Shown here: one piece after another, positions 1-8,557 of the stretch
How positions within the stretch are numbered: the first letter of the stretch is position 1
How the letters are laid out: every line of letters begins with the position of its first letter
Source: Hymenobacter siberiensis
GTDB taxonomy: Bacteria; Bacteroidota; Bacteroidia; Cytophagales; Hymenobacteraceae
Direction of reading: 5' to 3'
DNA length: 64,000 nucleotides
Assembly: GCF_018967865.2 (NCBI RefSeq)
Contig: NZ_JAHLZY020000003.1
Span: 1-64,000, forward strand
Program-made: the position numbers and the translations under genes
The notes under the pieces: model-generated
Told to the model about the DNA's origin: nothing
What the model saw: the letters and a program-made list of their open reading frames with translations, nothing else
Database searches by the model: none

Positions 1-2892
1 CTTAGCCCCCTCCTTGATGGCGGGCACCAGGTCCATGCCGTCGCGCAGGTTGTGGCGGAACTTGTTCACCAGAATCACGCCGTCCTGGGTGGCCACGCCG
101 AACAGGGCGATGAAGCCCACGCCGGCCGAGATGCTGAAGTTGACCCCCGTGATGAGCAGCGCCGCAATGCCGCCAATGAGGGCAAAGGGCACGTTGAGCA
201 GCACCAGCGTCGAATCCAGGGCGTTGCCGAACGACACGAAGAGGATGAAGAAAATGGCCAGAATCGAAATCGGCACCACGATGCTGAGCTGGCGCTGGGC
301 CCGCTGCTGGTTTTCAAACTCGCCGTTCCACTGGGTGCGGTAGCCTTCGGGTAGCGGCACGGCCTTGGCCACTTTTTGCTGGGCCTCGGCCACCGTCGAG
401 CCCAGGTCGCGACCCCGGACGGAAAATTTCACGGCGATGAAGCGGGCATTGTCTTCGCGGTAAATAAAGGCCGGGCCGGACACGTTTTTAATGACGGCCA
501 ACTCGCCCAGCTTGATTTTGCCACCGTTCAGGGTGGGCACCAGCAGGTCGCCGATGGCCTCCACCGACGAGCGGAAGGGCTGGTCGTAGCGCAGGCGCAG
601 GTCGAACTTCTTCTCGCCTTCAAACACCGAGCTGACCGCCTTGCCGCCGATGGCCATTTCGATGACGGCGTTGGCATCGGCGGCAGCCACGCCGTACTGG
701 GCCATTTTGTCGGGGTCGAGGGTGATGCGCAGCTCGGGTTGGCCCAGGTTGCGGAACACGCCCAGGTCTTCCACGCCCTTGATTTTGTGCATCACGTTGT
801 ACACCGCCGTGGCCTTTTTGTCGAGCAAGTCAAGGTCAGGACCGGTGATTTTGATGGCCAGCGAGCCCTTCACGCCCGACACGGCTTCCTCCACGTTGTC
901 GCTGATGGGCTGCGAGAAGTTGAAGTCCACCCCGCGGAAGCGGTTCAAGTCGTGCTGCATCTCGGCAATCAGCTCGTCCTTGGAGATTTTGCGCTTCCAG
1001 TCATCGGCCGGGAACAGGTCCACGAAGAATTCCTGGTTGAAGAAGCCCGTGGCGTCGGTGCCGTCGTTGGGGCGGCCGGTCTGCGAAATCACGCCCCGCA
1101 CCTCGGGATATTTCTCAAACACCTGCCGGAACTGCTTGGTGTAGTGGTACGAATCTTCCAGGCTGATGCTTAGCGGCATGGAGGCCCGCACGTAAATCGA
1201 GCCTTCGTTGAGGTGAGGAAGAAACTCGGTACCCACGAAGTGGAAGGCCCCCACGCCCAGCACCAGCGCCACCAGGGCCGTGCCCATGGCCCGGCGCGGG
1301 TAGGCCATCACCTTGTCGAGCAGGGGAGCGTAAGTCCGGTTCAGGAACTCAATGAGCGGGTTGTGGCGCTCGCGCACGTTCTTGTTTAGCAGGATGCTGG
1401 ATAGCACCGGCACCAGCGTGAGGGCCAGCAGCAGGGCCCCGAGCAGCGCGAAGCTGATGGTGTAGGCCAGCGGTGAGAAAAGCTTGCCCTCAACTTTCTG
1501 GAAGGAAAATATTGGGATGAAGGCCGTGATAATGATGAGCTTGGACGTGAAGATGGACTTGCCCATCTCCAGGCCCGTGCTCAGGATGCGGCCCATCTTC
1601 GCCCGCTTGTTGAAGCGTTCCATGCCGTCTTGTGCGGCCCAGAGCGCCAGCATCACAAACAAGCCCTCAACCATCACCACGGCTCCGTCGATAATAATAC
1701 CGAAGTCGATGGCCCCGATGCTCAACAAGTTGGCGCTCATGCCCTTGATGCGCATCAGAATGAAGGCAAACAGCAGGGCCAGCGGAATAACCAGCGCCAC
1801 GGTCACCGTCGTGCGCCAGTCGGCCAGAAACAGCAGCAGCACGATGGTCACTAGCAGAATACCCATGGCCACGTTTTCGCCCACGGTGCGCAGGGTGTGC
1901 TGGTTGAGCTCGGTGCGGTCGTAGAACACCTTGATTTTGGTGTCCTTGGGCAAGATGGTCTCGTTCAGGTCTTTCACCTTGGCTTCGAGCACGGGCAGCA
2001 CGGCCCCGGGGTTTTCGCCCTTGCGCATGAGCACAATGCCTTCCACCACGTCGTCGTTGGCGTCGCGGCCCACCACGCCCAGCGGCGGCAGGTAGCTGGC
2101 CTGTACCGTGCCAATGCTCCGCACGAGCACGGGCACGCCGTTGACGTTTTTAATCATGATTTTCTCGATGTCGGGCACGCTGGTCACAATGCCGATGCCG
2201 CGCACCACGAAGGCCTGCTGGCCCTCGCGCAGCACATCGCCACCCACGTTCACGTTCGATTTTTGCAGCGCCGAGTACACGTCAAGCGCCGTCAGGCCGT
2301 ATTTGCTCAGCAAGCCGGGGTTGGCAGCTACCTCGAAGGTGCGGACCCGGCCGCCGAAGCTCACCACGTCGGCCACGCCGGGCACGGCGCGCAGGTTTTT
2401 CTCAATGGTCCAGTCTTCCAGCGTCTTCAGGTCCGCCACGGAGCGCGTTTTGGAGACGAGCGTGTAGCGATAAATCTCGCCGGTGGGGCCAGTGGGGGGC
2501 TGCACGTTGGCGGCCACGCCGTCGGGCAGGTTCACGTTGGCCAGCTTCTGGGCCGCTTCCATGCGGGCATTGAAGTTGTCGGTGCCGTCCTCGAACACAA
2601 TTTTGATGAACGAAAGCCCGAACAGGTTAATCGAGCGAATCACCGTTTTGTGGGTGATGGAGTTCATTTCCGTCTCAATCGGGACGGAAATGAAGCGCTC
2701 CACTTCCTCGGCCGAGCGGCCCGGCCACTGCGTGATAATGACCACCTCGGTATTGGTCACGTCGGGATAGGCCTCCACGGGCGTGTAGTAGAACGACACA
2801 GACCCGGCCACCACCACCAGCGCGGTGATGAAAAAGATGACGTAGGGATGCCGCAGCGAAAAGCCGATGAGTCCCTTGATAATTTTATTCAT
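1..2892 (-). CDS. CzcA/CusA-type heavy-metal efflux RND pump, partial (C-terminus beyond window)
   Basis: This is the inner-membrane proton/metal antiporter of a tripartite heavy-metal efflux system. The frame is open from the ATG at 2892 to the left edge, giving 964 codons of a protein usually about 1,030-1,050 residues long. The N-terminus (MNKIIKGLIGFSLRHPYVIF) carries the first membrane segment and is followed by the periplasmic porter domain. A DFGIIIDGAV motif lies near residue 395 in TM4. In the family that motif marks Co/Zn/Cd-type (CzcA) pumps, whereas Cu/Ag pumps read DVGAMVDAAI. It is last in an operon after TolC and adaptor genes, 178 bp from the adaptor, with a palindromic repeat in the gap. 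The exact metal is inferred. Confidence 0.93.
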   Translation of the reverse strand, partial: MNKIIKGLIGFSLRHPYVIFFITALVVVAGSVSFYYTPVEAYPDVTNTEVVIITQWPGRSAEEVERFISVPIETEMNSITHKTVIRSINLFGLSFIKIVFEDGTDNFNARMEAAQKLANVNLPDGVAANVQPPTGPTGEIYRYTLVSKTRSVADLKTLEDWTIEKNLRAVPGVADVVSFGGRVRTFEVAANPGLLSKYGLTALDVYSALQKSNVNVGGDVLREGQQAFVVRGIGIVTSVPDIEKIMIKNVNGVPVLVRSIGTVQASYLPPLGVVGRDANDDVVEGIVLMRKGENPGAVLPVLEAKVKDLNETILPKDTKIKVFYDRTELNQHTLRTVGENVAMGILLVTIVLLLFLADWRTTVTVALVIPLALLFAFILMRIKGMSANLLSIGAIDFGIIIDGAVVMVEGLFVMLALWAAQDGMERFNKRAKMGRILSTGLEMGKSIFTSKLIIITAFIPIFSFQKVEGKLFSPLAYTISFALLGALLLALTLVPVLSSILLNKNVRERHNPLIEFLNRTYAPLLDKVMAYPRRAMGTALVALVLGVGAFHFVGTEFLPHLNEGSIYVRASMPLSISLEDSYHYTKQFRQVFEKYPEVRGVISQTGRPNDGTDATGFFNQEFFVDLFPADDWKRKISKDELIAEMQHDLNRFRGVDFNFSQPISDNVEEAVSGVKGSLAIKITGPDLDLLDKKATAVYNVMHKIKGVEDLGVFRNLGQPELRITLDPDKMAQYGVAAADANAVIEMAIGGKAVSSVFEGEKKFDLRLRYDQPFRSSVEAIGDLLVPTLNGGKIKLGELAVIKNVSGPAFIYREDNARFIAVKFSVRGRDLGSTVAEAQQKVAKAVPLPEGYRTQWNGEFENQQRAQRQLSIVVPISILAIFFILFVSFGNALDSTLVLLNVPFALIGGIAALLITGVNFSISAGVGFIALFGVATQDGVILVNKFRHNLRDGMDLVPAIKEGAK

Positions 2893-2938
2893 GGATGTTT
2901 TTGGTCAAGTAAGTGGCCGGATACTTTAGACAGCGGCC

Positions 2939-3046
2939 GGTCATGCTGAGCGCAGCGCAGCGGAGCCGAAGCATCTCGCCCGCTTCGTTACCTCGGCAAT
3001 GGATTACTACTGCGGTAGAGATGCTTCGGCTGCGCTCAGCATGACC
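2939..3046. repeat. REP-like palindrome (GTCATGCTGAGC family), copy 1
   Basis: Left arm 2939-2977 and right arm 3018-3046 are inverted copies sharing GGTCATGCTGAGCGCAGC and GCCGAAGCATCTC. The element lies between the adaptor and pump genes of one operon. Related copies occur at 40712-40802, 60917-60952 and, in reduced form, near 35461 and 61810. Confidence 0.8.
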
Positions 3047-3070
3047 GTTTGACAATCTCGAATCAGTAGA

Positions 3071-4210
3071 TTAATTACCTTTTAAGTCGTTGTATAGCAG
3101 CAGGCTGCCCTGCGTCACCACCAAATCCCCGTCGTGCAGGCCGCCGGTCACGAAGCGGTAGCGCGCACTGGAGCGCAACACCTTCACCGGCACCACTTCG
3201 TAGGCCACGCTGGCATTTTGCTCGGGGCTAGGCGCGGGCGTGCCGGCCTTGCGGCGGATGACGAAGTACTGGTCGTTGGAAAAGATGACGGCCGTGGGGT
3301 TTACGGCCAGGGCCTGCCCGGCCTGGGGCTGGCTCAGGGTGATGGTGCAGAACATGTCGGGCTTGAGCAGGCCGCCAGGGTTATCCAGCTCCACGCGGGC
3401 CTGCAGCACCCGCGTATCGGCGTCGACCACGCTGGAAATGTTCGTGATTTTGCCCTGAAACGTGCGGTCCGGATAGGCCAGCGCGGTGATGACAACCGGC
3501 AGCCCGACTTTCACCACGGCGACATCCGACTCGTACACGTTAATCAGCACCCATACCCGCGTCAGGTTGGAAATGGTGAAGAGCGGAGTCGCGTTGTCGG
3601 CCCGCAGCTGCATGCCGGGGTTGATGTTGCGCTCCACCACGAAGCCGTTCACGGGCGCCTTCACCGTGTACACGGGCTTGCCGCTAGCGGCTCCGCCACC
3701 GGTAGCGCCGTATACTTTAAGCACCTGTTCGGCACCCCGGAAGGCAGAGCGGGCCTTTTCGAGCTGCGCCCGGGCCGCCACCAGGTCGCTCTGCGACGCG
3801 AAGCTGGACTTGTAGAGCTGCTCCGTATTGGAGGCGTTGCGGGCGGCCACGGCGAGGTCGGCTTTGGCCGCGTTGTAAGTATTGAGGTAGCCGCTCACGT
3901 CGGCACTCTGCACGCGGGCCAGGAGCTGCCCCTGGGTTACCTGCGCGCCCAGGGCGGCGTTCACGTCCAGCACGTTTCCACTCACGACCGGAAAAATCCG
4001 GTCCACCCGGCTCTGGTCGTAGCTCACCTTGCCGGTGAACCGCAAATCCTGCTCGGGGGAGCGCAGATGCACCGTATCGGTGCGATAGCCGCTGCTCAGG
4101 TCTTTCGTATTGACGGGCAGCTCTTCCGATTTGGAACCGCAGCCGCTGAGGCTACCGGCTCCTACGGCCGCACAAAGCAGCCCCGAAAGCAAACGGGAGG
4201 ACAAAAACAT
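3071..4210 (-). CDS. Efflux RND periplasmic adaptor lipoprotein (CzcB/CusB family)
   Basis: Membrane-fusion protein of 379 aa linking the inner-membrane pump to the TolC channel. A lipoprotein signal ends at LSGC (Cys24). Next come a barrel-sandwich half (GNVLDVNAALGAQVTQGQLL), an alpha-helical hairpin at about 110-165, the second lipoyl half (YTVKAPVNGFVVERNINPG) and a beta-barrel (RVWVLINVYESDVAVV). The order matches the HlyD/CusB family. No His-rich metal-binding N-terminal extension, as seen in some CzcB proteins, is present. It lies 61 bp downstream of the TolC gene and upstream of the pump on the same strand, so one transcript is likely. It could be named CzcB from the type of its pump partner. 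Confidence 0.93.
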   Translation of the reverse strand: MFLSSRLLSGLLCAAVGAGSLSGCGSKSEELPVNTKDLSSGYRTDTVHLRSPEQDLRFTGKVSYDQSRVDRIFPVVSGNVLDVNAALGAQVTQGQLLARVQSADVSGYLNTYNAAKADLAVAARNASNTEQLYKSSFASQSDLVAARAQLEKARSAFRGAEQVLKVYGATGGGAASGKPVYTVKAPVNGFVVERNINPGMQLRADNATPLFTISNLTRVWVLINVYESDVAVVKVGLPVVITALAYPDRTFQGKITNISSVVDADTRVLQARVELDNPGGLLKPDMFCTITLSQPQAGQALAVNPTAVIFSNDQYFVIRRKAGTPAPSPEQNASVAYEVVPVKVLRSSARYRFVTGGLHDGDLVVTQGSLLLYNDLKGN

Positions 4211-4271
4211 AGTAATTGGAGAAAAAAAAGATGTGCCGAGGCGCCTACTAACCAGCCGCCGCCAACGCGGA

Positions 4272-5843
4272 TTAATTGGTAAAAACCGGGGTATTCGTGA
4301 CGTAGTTGACTTGCTGCTTGGCTAGCTCCAGGCGGTTGCCCACGTCGATGAGGTGCATCTGGGCATCTTTGTAAGCACGGATTTTGTCGATAAAGCTCAC
4401 CAAATCAATCAGGCGCAGCTGGTAGTCGCGGGTGGCGTTGCGGCTCACATCCTGAATGCTGGCCACGAAGCGCGGGGTCACGCGGCGGCGCAAATCCGTG
4501 GCGTGCTGCAGCTGCTCCACGGCGGCGGCCACGTCCTGCTCCACCTGTAGGTTCACCTGGCTCAGCACATTGCCACTCTGCTGAATGCCCACCTGCGCCG
4601 CCTGCACGTTGCCCTGGTTGCGATTGAACACGGGCACATCCATAGCGGCCTGCAGCATGTAAAAATTGGCGTAAGTACTGCCGTACGAAGCGTAGGAGGC
4701 TCCCACCGCTACCTTGGGCACTGCCAGCGCCTTCTGGAGCCGGAGGTTTTGCTGCGCATAAGTGGTCTGGCGGGTGGCGGCGCGCAGGTCGGGACGGGCC
4801 TGGTACGCCAGCGTGGTGAGGTCGGCCCGCGTGGGCAGCGTGGCCGGCGGGTCGGGCAGCAGCGGTTGCCCCTCGGGCGCTACAAACGTGGTGCCCGGCG
4901 TGGCCAGAAAAACCCGTAGCGCCGCCTCATCGCCGCCCAGCTGCACCAGCTGGTCCGAGTGGTCTTTTTCCAGGCTTTCGCGCTCCAGCTCCAGGCGCGT
5001 CACCTCAAAGCCGGCCACGGTGCCCAGTCGCAGCTGCTCCTGAAAGCCGACGAGCAGGCGGTCGAGCTGGTCGCGCTGCTGCTGCAGCAACAGGAGCCGC
5101 CGCCGTTCCGCAATAACGTTGTAAAACGTCTGCAGCAGCTGGTAGCGCCCCGTGCGCATCAAATCCTCAAAAGCGGCCTGCTGCACCTCGGCGTTGGTGC
5201 TGCTCAGCTGCACGAGCTTGGCGCGTGAGTGCGACAGATTTATGAGCTGCTGCACCTGAATGTTCACCGTGTTGCCCGTGGCGTTGCCATTGTTTTCGGG
5301 CACGTCGGCACCGTGTTTGGCACCAAACGGAAACAGGGTTTTGATGGCGGGGTTGTAGGCGTTGGCCCCCACCGAAATATTGGGATTATCCCGCAGCCCG
5401 GATTGAATCACCGCTGCCTGAGCCAGGTTCACGTTGAAGCGTTGGGCAATCAAATTGTAGTTGCGCTGAATAAACAGGGCCAGGGCCTGGTCCAGGTCGA
5501 CGTGCAGCGTATCGGTGGGGCCAGGCGTCGCACTCATGGGCACCTCGGTAGGTAGTACCCCAGGCATTGCCGGATACTGCCCGTAGGGCGATGGCGAAGC
5601 GGAGTTTGCAGCAGTCCCATTGTTGGTTTGACTGGGCTGCTTCGGTTGTGTTGATGGCCGGCCGGCCGGCCCGTAGCCGGGAGTAGGTTGCCCAGGCATT
5701 TGGGCCGGGGTGTTATTGGGCGTACCACCCGGGGGCCGGCTCATGCTGGAGGAGGGCGTGGTAGTAGCCGGGCGCTGGGCCGCGGCAGGGCCGGCCAGTA
5801 CGGCTACGGCGAGCAGCAGTGCGGCGGTTCCGAAGGATTTCAT
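4272..5843 (-). CDS. TolC-family outer-membrane efflux channel (CzcC/CusC-like)
   Basis: Outer-membrane factor of the metal efflux system, 523 aa. A Sec signal peptide covers about residues 1-22 (cleavage after AAAQ). A Pro/Gln/Thr-rich linker of roughly 90 residues follows and is longer than in classic TolC proteins. Two outer-membrane efflux repeats then start at about 115 (LHVDLDQALALFIQRNYNL) and 330 (TRADLTTLAYQARPDLRAA), each with long coiled-coil helices. It is the first structural gene of the efflux operon and starts about 120 bp downstream of the response regulator stop. That gap is AT-rich and holds the near-palindrome CTGATTATCAG (5912-5922), a possible operator or promoter element. 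Confidence 0.92.
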   Translation of the reverse strand: MKSFGTAALLLAVAVLAGPAAAQRPATTTPSSSMSRPPGGTPNNTPAQMPGQPTPGYGPAGRPSTQPKQPSQTNNGTAANSASPSPYGQYPAMPGVLPTEVPMSATPGPTDTLHVDLDQALALFIQRNYNLIAQRFNVNLAQAAVIQSGLRDNPNISVGANAYNPAIKTLFPFGAKHGADVPENNGNATGNTVNIQVQQLINLSHSRAKLVQLSSTNAEVQQAAFEDLMRTGRYQLLQTFYNVIAERRRLLLLQQQRDQLDRLLVGFQEQLRLGTVAGFEVTRLELERESLEKDHSDQLVQLGGDEAALRVFLATPGTTFVAPEGQPLLPDPPATLPTRADLTTLAYQARPDLRAATRQTTYAQQNLRLQKALAVPKVAVGASYASYGSTYANFYMLQAAMDVPVFNRNQGNVQAAQVGIQQSGNVLSQVNLQVEQDVAAAVEQLQHATDLRRRVTPRFVASIQDVSRNATRDYQLRLIDLVSFIDKIRAYKDAQMHLIDVGNRLELAKQQVNYVTNTPVFTN

Positions 5844-5963
5844 GACAGTAAGAAGGCGGTGTTAAGAAGAGCCGGGCTTGCATCCGGGGTGTGCGTTGTA
5901 TATTTTAATTACTGATTATCAGAATCATAAACCAATTTCAGGCCTTGCTATACCACGCAGACC

Positions 5964-6641
5964 TCAGGCGGCCACGCGGTAGCCGATGCTGTGCACGGTT
6001 TCGAGAAAGTCGGGCGAAGCAAAGCTGGCCAGTGCCCTGCGCAGGTTCTTGATGTGCACGTCGATGTAGTTGGAAGCACGTTGGCTGGCCACATCATCGC
6101 CCCAGACGTGGGCACCCAGTTGCTGGCGCGTGAGGGGATAGCCGCGGTGCAGCAACAGGTAGTGCAACAAATCAAACTGTTTGCTGCTGAGCGGCACGGG
6201 GCACGCATTATGGCGCAGGGTGTGGGCGGCCAGGTCCATCACGAACCCGTTGCCAAACCGGATTTTAGGGTCTTGCAACCGAAACCGGCGGCGCACGATG
6301 GCCTGCATCCGGCGTTCCAGCTCGGGCAGCAGCACAGTGTTGGGCAGGCAATCGTCGGCACCCAGGTCGAAGGCTTTGAGGTGAACGCCCCCGGCGGAGG
6401 CGGTGAGGACGATGAACGAAGCCGGCTGCATTGGGTCAAGCACGGCCGCGCGCAACAGTGCCAGGCCGTCGCCATCGGGCAGTTCGGCGGCGAGCAGCAC
6501 AAAATCGTATTCGTGCCGGGCCAGCCGCTCAACGGCGGCGGCGTGAGTGGCGGCACAGTCGACCAGGTAGTGGGCCTGCTGCAAAAAGTGGTACAGCTGC
6601 TGGCAAAAAGCTTCTTCAGAATGAATGACCAGAACGCGCAT
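5964..6641 (-). CDS. OmpR/PhoB-type regulator with degenerate receiver domain
   Basis: Winged-helix transcription factor of 225 aa, probably controlling the metal efflux operon directly downstream. The C-terminal Trans_reg_C domain (about 127-224) is intact, with LSSKQFDLLHYLLLHRGYPL and a NYIDVHIKNLRRAL recognition helix. The receiver (1-115) has lost its chemistry. The acidic pair position reads H7-S8, the phosphoacceptor Asp is Ala51 (FVLLAAELPDGDG), and the conserved Lys is replaced at about Asn101, although Thr80 remains. No histidine kinase gene is adjacent. I infer a phosphorylation-independent regulator. The ATG at 6641 starts directly at the canonical receiver beta-strand 1. Confidence 0.88.
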   Translation of the reverse strand: MRVLVIHSEEAFCQQLYHFLQQAHYLVDCAATHAAAVERLARHEYDFVLLAAELPDGDGLALLRAAVLDPMQPASFIVLTASAGGVHLKAFDLGADDCLPNTVLLPELERRMQAIVRRRFRLQDPKIRFGNGFVMDLAAHTLRHNACPVPLSSKQFDLLHYLLLHRGYPLTRQQLGAHVWGDDVASQRASNYIDVHIKNLRRALASFASPDFLETVHSIGYRVAA

Positions 6642-7632
6642 AAAGGTTGATTGGGAAATGAGTGGAGCAGGTAAGGGTGCCCGTTGGACGGCACCCGGTT
6701 ACTTGCTGGCTACAGCAGTGTGCCTTTGAGGAAAATCAATACCATCGGAATGCAGATGACCCGCCTGGTCACGTCCAGGCGCGCGGCCACGAACGGCGCA
6801 TCGAACGGGCCGGGCGCTTCGTGGCCAGGCTGGCCGGTAGCTCGCGGGCCGCGCCTACCCGGAAGGCACCTGGGCTTTGTGCCCGCGTGCCGGCGGCACT
6901 GCTACCTTCCCGGTTTTGGGCGATGGTGGCGCGCCGCCGCTGGCGGCTACCGACCCCGAAAAGGGGCGTGTATCGCAGGTTCCACTCCGTATCGCCGGTG
7001 GGGGCGTAACCCGGGGTGGCTTCGGCTTCGTTGAAAACGGCTTGGGCGGGGCCGTAGGAATGGGGGATACAGGTGCCCTCGTCCAGACCCCAGTGGGTAT
7101 AGTTGGTGGGCTGGGGCGCGCCTGCAGGTGGACTGGGGCGCCACGAATTAGTCCGCATGAGAGTCTGAGCACGTGCTATTCTCAGGTTCGGAGGCACGAG
7201 GTACAATAAGGAAATTCCGCAAAAAAGCATGCCGGACATCGAAGTATCTACTACTTAAAATACTGCTCCCGGAAGGCCAGTTTCACCCGGAGGCGATGGG
7301 CACCGGCTGGCGATGCCAACCGTATGAGGATACAAGATTAATGCCCATGAAATGAATGTCTTATGAGGGATACAATGATTTATTTATTCATTTGTCCTAC
7401 ACTTTGCACGTCGAAGTTTGCGGTACTGATTTTGCTTTTTAGCCACCTTCATGTCTGCTGCCGCCGAGCAGCCCCCGGGTGCGGGCCAGCGTGGGGTGAA
7501 CGAGGTTTCCCGGTGCCAGCGCATCTCCGGGGTCGCGCGCTACATCCGTCCTTTAGCGTGTTATTTTTCTGTATTCTGAGAGGCCCCTTACTTAAAAGCC
7601 AGTCTTGGCTCCTTGAGTACTTTAGTGAACCA
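6642..7632. other. Stretch without a confident gene
   Basis: No recognisable gene. A 156-codon minus-strand frame (7239 to 6769) begins with a hydrophobic segment and contains plausible protein-like sequence (GDTEWNLRYTPLFG), but its second half becomes Arg/Ser/Ala-rich as a frame-shadow would. It may be the relic of a small secreted protein. No family can be assigned. The adjoining xylA tail and replicon suggest a scrap zone produced by recombination. Confidence 0.4.
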
Positions 7633-7875
7633 TTGCAGGACCTGTTCCACGCCCACGTCGTCGGCATGGACCTGTTTGCCCGCGCCCTCATCGCAGCCGA
7701 CAACGTGCGCCCAAAGTCCGATTACCAGCCGATTCGGCAGCAGCGCTACGATTCCTTCGACAGTAGGGCCGGCCAGGCCTTCGAGCAGGGCCAGCTCACG
7801 CTGGAGCAGCTGCGCGACCACGCCGCCACGAACGGCGAACCCGCCGTTGCCAGCGTAACTGCTAGCAGGAAGCAC
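7633..7875 (+). pseudogene. xylA: Xylose isomerase C-terminal fragment
   Basis: About 80 codons match the end of xylose isomerase. The sequence LFHAHVVGMDLFARAL is followed by AADNV, then RYDSFDSRAGQAFEQGQL, then LEQLRDHAATNGEP. These correspond to the family's HIGGMD-FARGL, RYASFDSGIG and final helix motifs. The full enzyme is about 440 aa. The N-terminal 350 or so residues, including the catalytic His and metal ligands, are absent, and the upstream sequence of the same frame is unrelated. The usual tail after the SGRQE-like position is also missing. It must be a dead fragment left by deletion or recombination beside the plasmid replicon. Confidence 0.82.
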
Positions 7876-8317
7876 TCACACGGATACAGCCGCAAATGAT
7901 GGTGGTCTTTCTCAAGAAGTCATTAAGGGCTATAGGTGTCGAGCTGCTTATTGTCTATAATCAGAAAGTTATATTCACGCTACAGCTTTACGCAGTATGA
8001 AGCCGCCAGCGCGGGTGGGCCGCTAAAGCGGCCGTTATCGGGACATCCCGAACTTGCAAAAATCCGGCGCATTGGTTCCAACTGGCATTTCCGCTTTGCC
8101 CTTGCGCTATATCTTACCCTGCACCACTGCCTGCCTTCAGCAGCAGTTGGCCCCCCCCCCCCGGGTGTGCGAAGCCAAACTCGTCGCTGGCTTGCACTAA
8201 GCAGTTCACCGCAGATTTTAATAAATCAAAAAAACACCTAGCTAGTCTTTATTTACTTATAAGTCTTATAAGTCTTACAGGCTCCACAACTAATTGAATC
8301 ATAATATTTTACACCCT
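7876..8317. other. Non-coding region upstream of the replicon
   Basis: No gene is supported. Visible features are a C10 homopolymer at about 8153-8162 and an AT-rich patch at 8240-8280 with repeated AGTCTT and TTATAAGTCTTATAAGTC units next to the iteron array. Such an AT-rich block could be the DNA-unwinding element of the origin. The same GTCTTTAT word recurs upstream of parA at 32.5 kb. Confidence 0.4.
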
Positions 8318-8319
8318 TC

Positions 8320-8555
8320 ATCTGCTACCAGATTGCCGTTATCTGCTACCAGATTGCCGTTATCTGCTACCAAATTGCCGTTTCCCGACTACCAGATTGC
8401 CGTTTTGGGTAGGTGTCATCTGCTACCAGATTGCCGTTATCTGCTACCAAATTGCCGTTTGCCAACTACCCAACTGCCGTTATCTGCTACCAAATTGCCG
8501 ACTGCTATTGGGGGAGTGCGTAACTTGAAGCCTCATCTGCTACCAAATTGCCGTT
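8320..8555 (+). repeat. Iteron array of a plasmid-type replication origin
   Basis: About nine direct repeats with consensus ATCTGCTACCARATTGCCG. Units start near 8320, 8341, 8362, 8385 (degenerate), 8418, 8439, 8463 (degenerate), 8482 and 8535. The core spacing is 21 bp, or two helical turns. The array sits immediately upstream of a Rep_3-type initiator gene, as in iteron plasmids where the initiator binds repeats to open the origin and to repress itself. The array is in frame with the downstream gene, so it reads as a pseudo-N-terminus, but it is best explained as DNA-level sites. A tenth copy lies inside rep. Confidence 0.9.
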
Positions 8556-8557
8556 TT

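Noticed and set aside
376..2949. Long plus-strand frames (376-1173, 1897-2949) rich in His, Val and Gly
   Set aside because: They lie antisense to the RND pump, whose minus-strand frame is open and fully matches its family; the composition is typical of a shadow frame.
8320..8555. CRISPR array
   Set aside because: Repeats are contiguous at a 21-bp period without unique spacers, and a Rep gene follows; iterons explain them.
8294..8557. Extended N-terminus of the initiator from 8294
   Set aside because: It only translates the iteron array; the first family-like residues come after the GTG at 8558. Kept as a finding but not as the chosen start.
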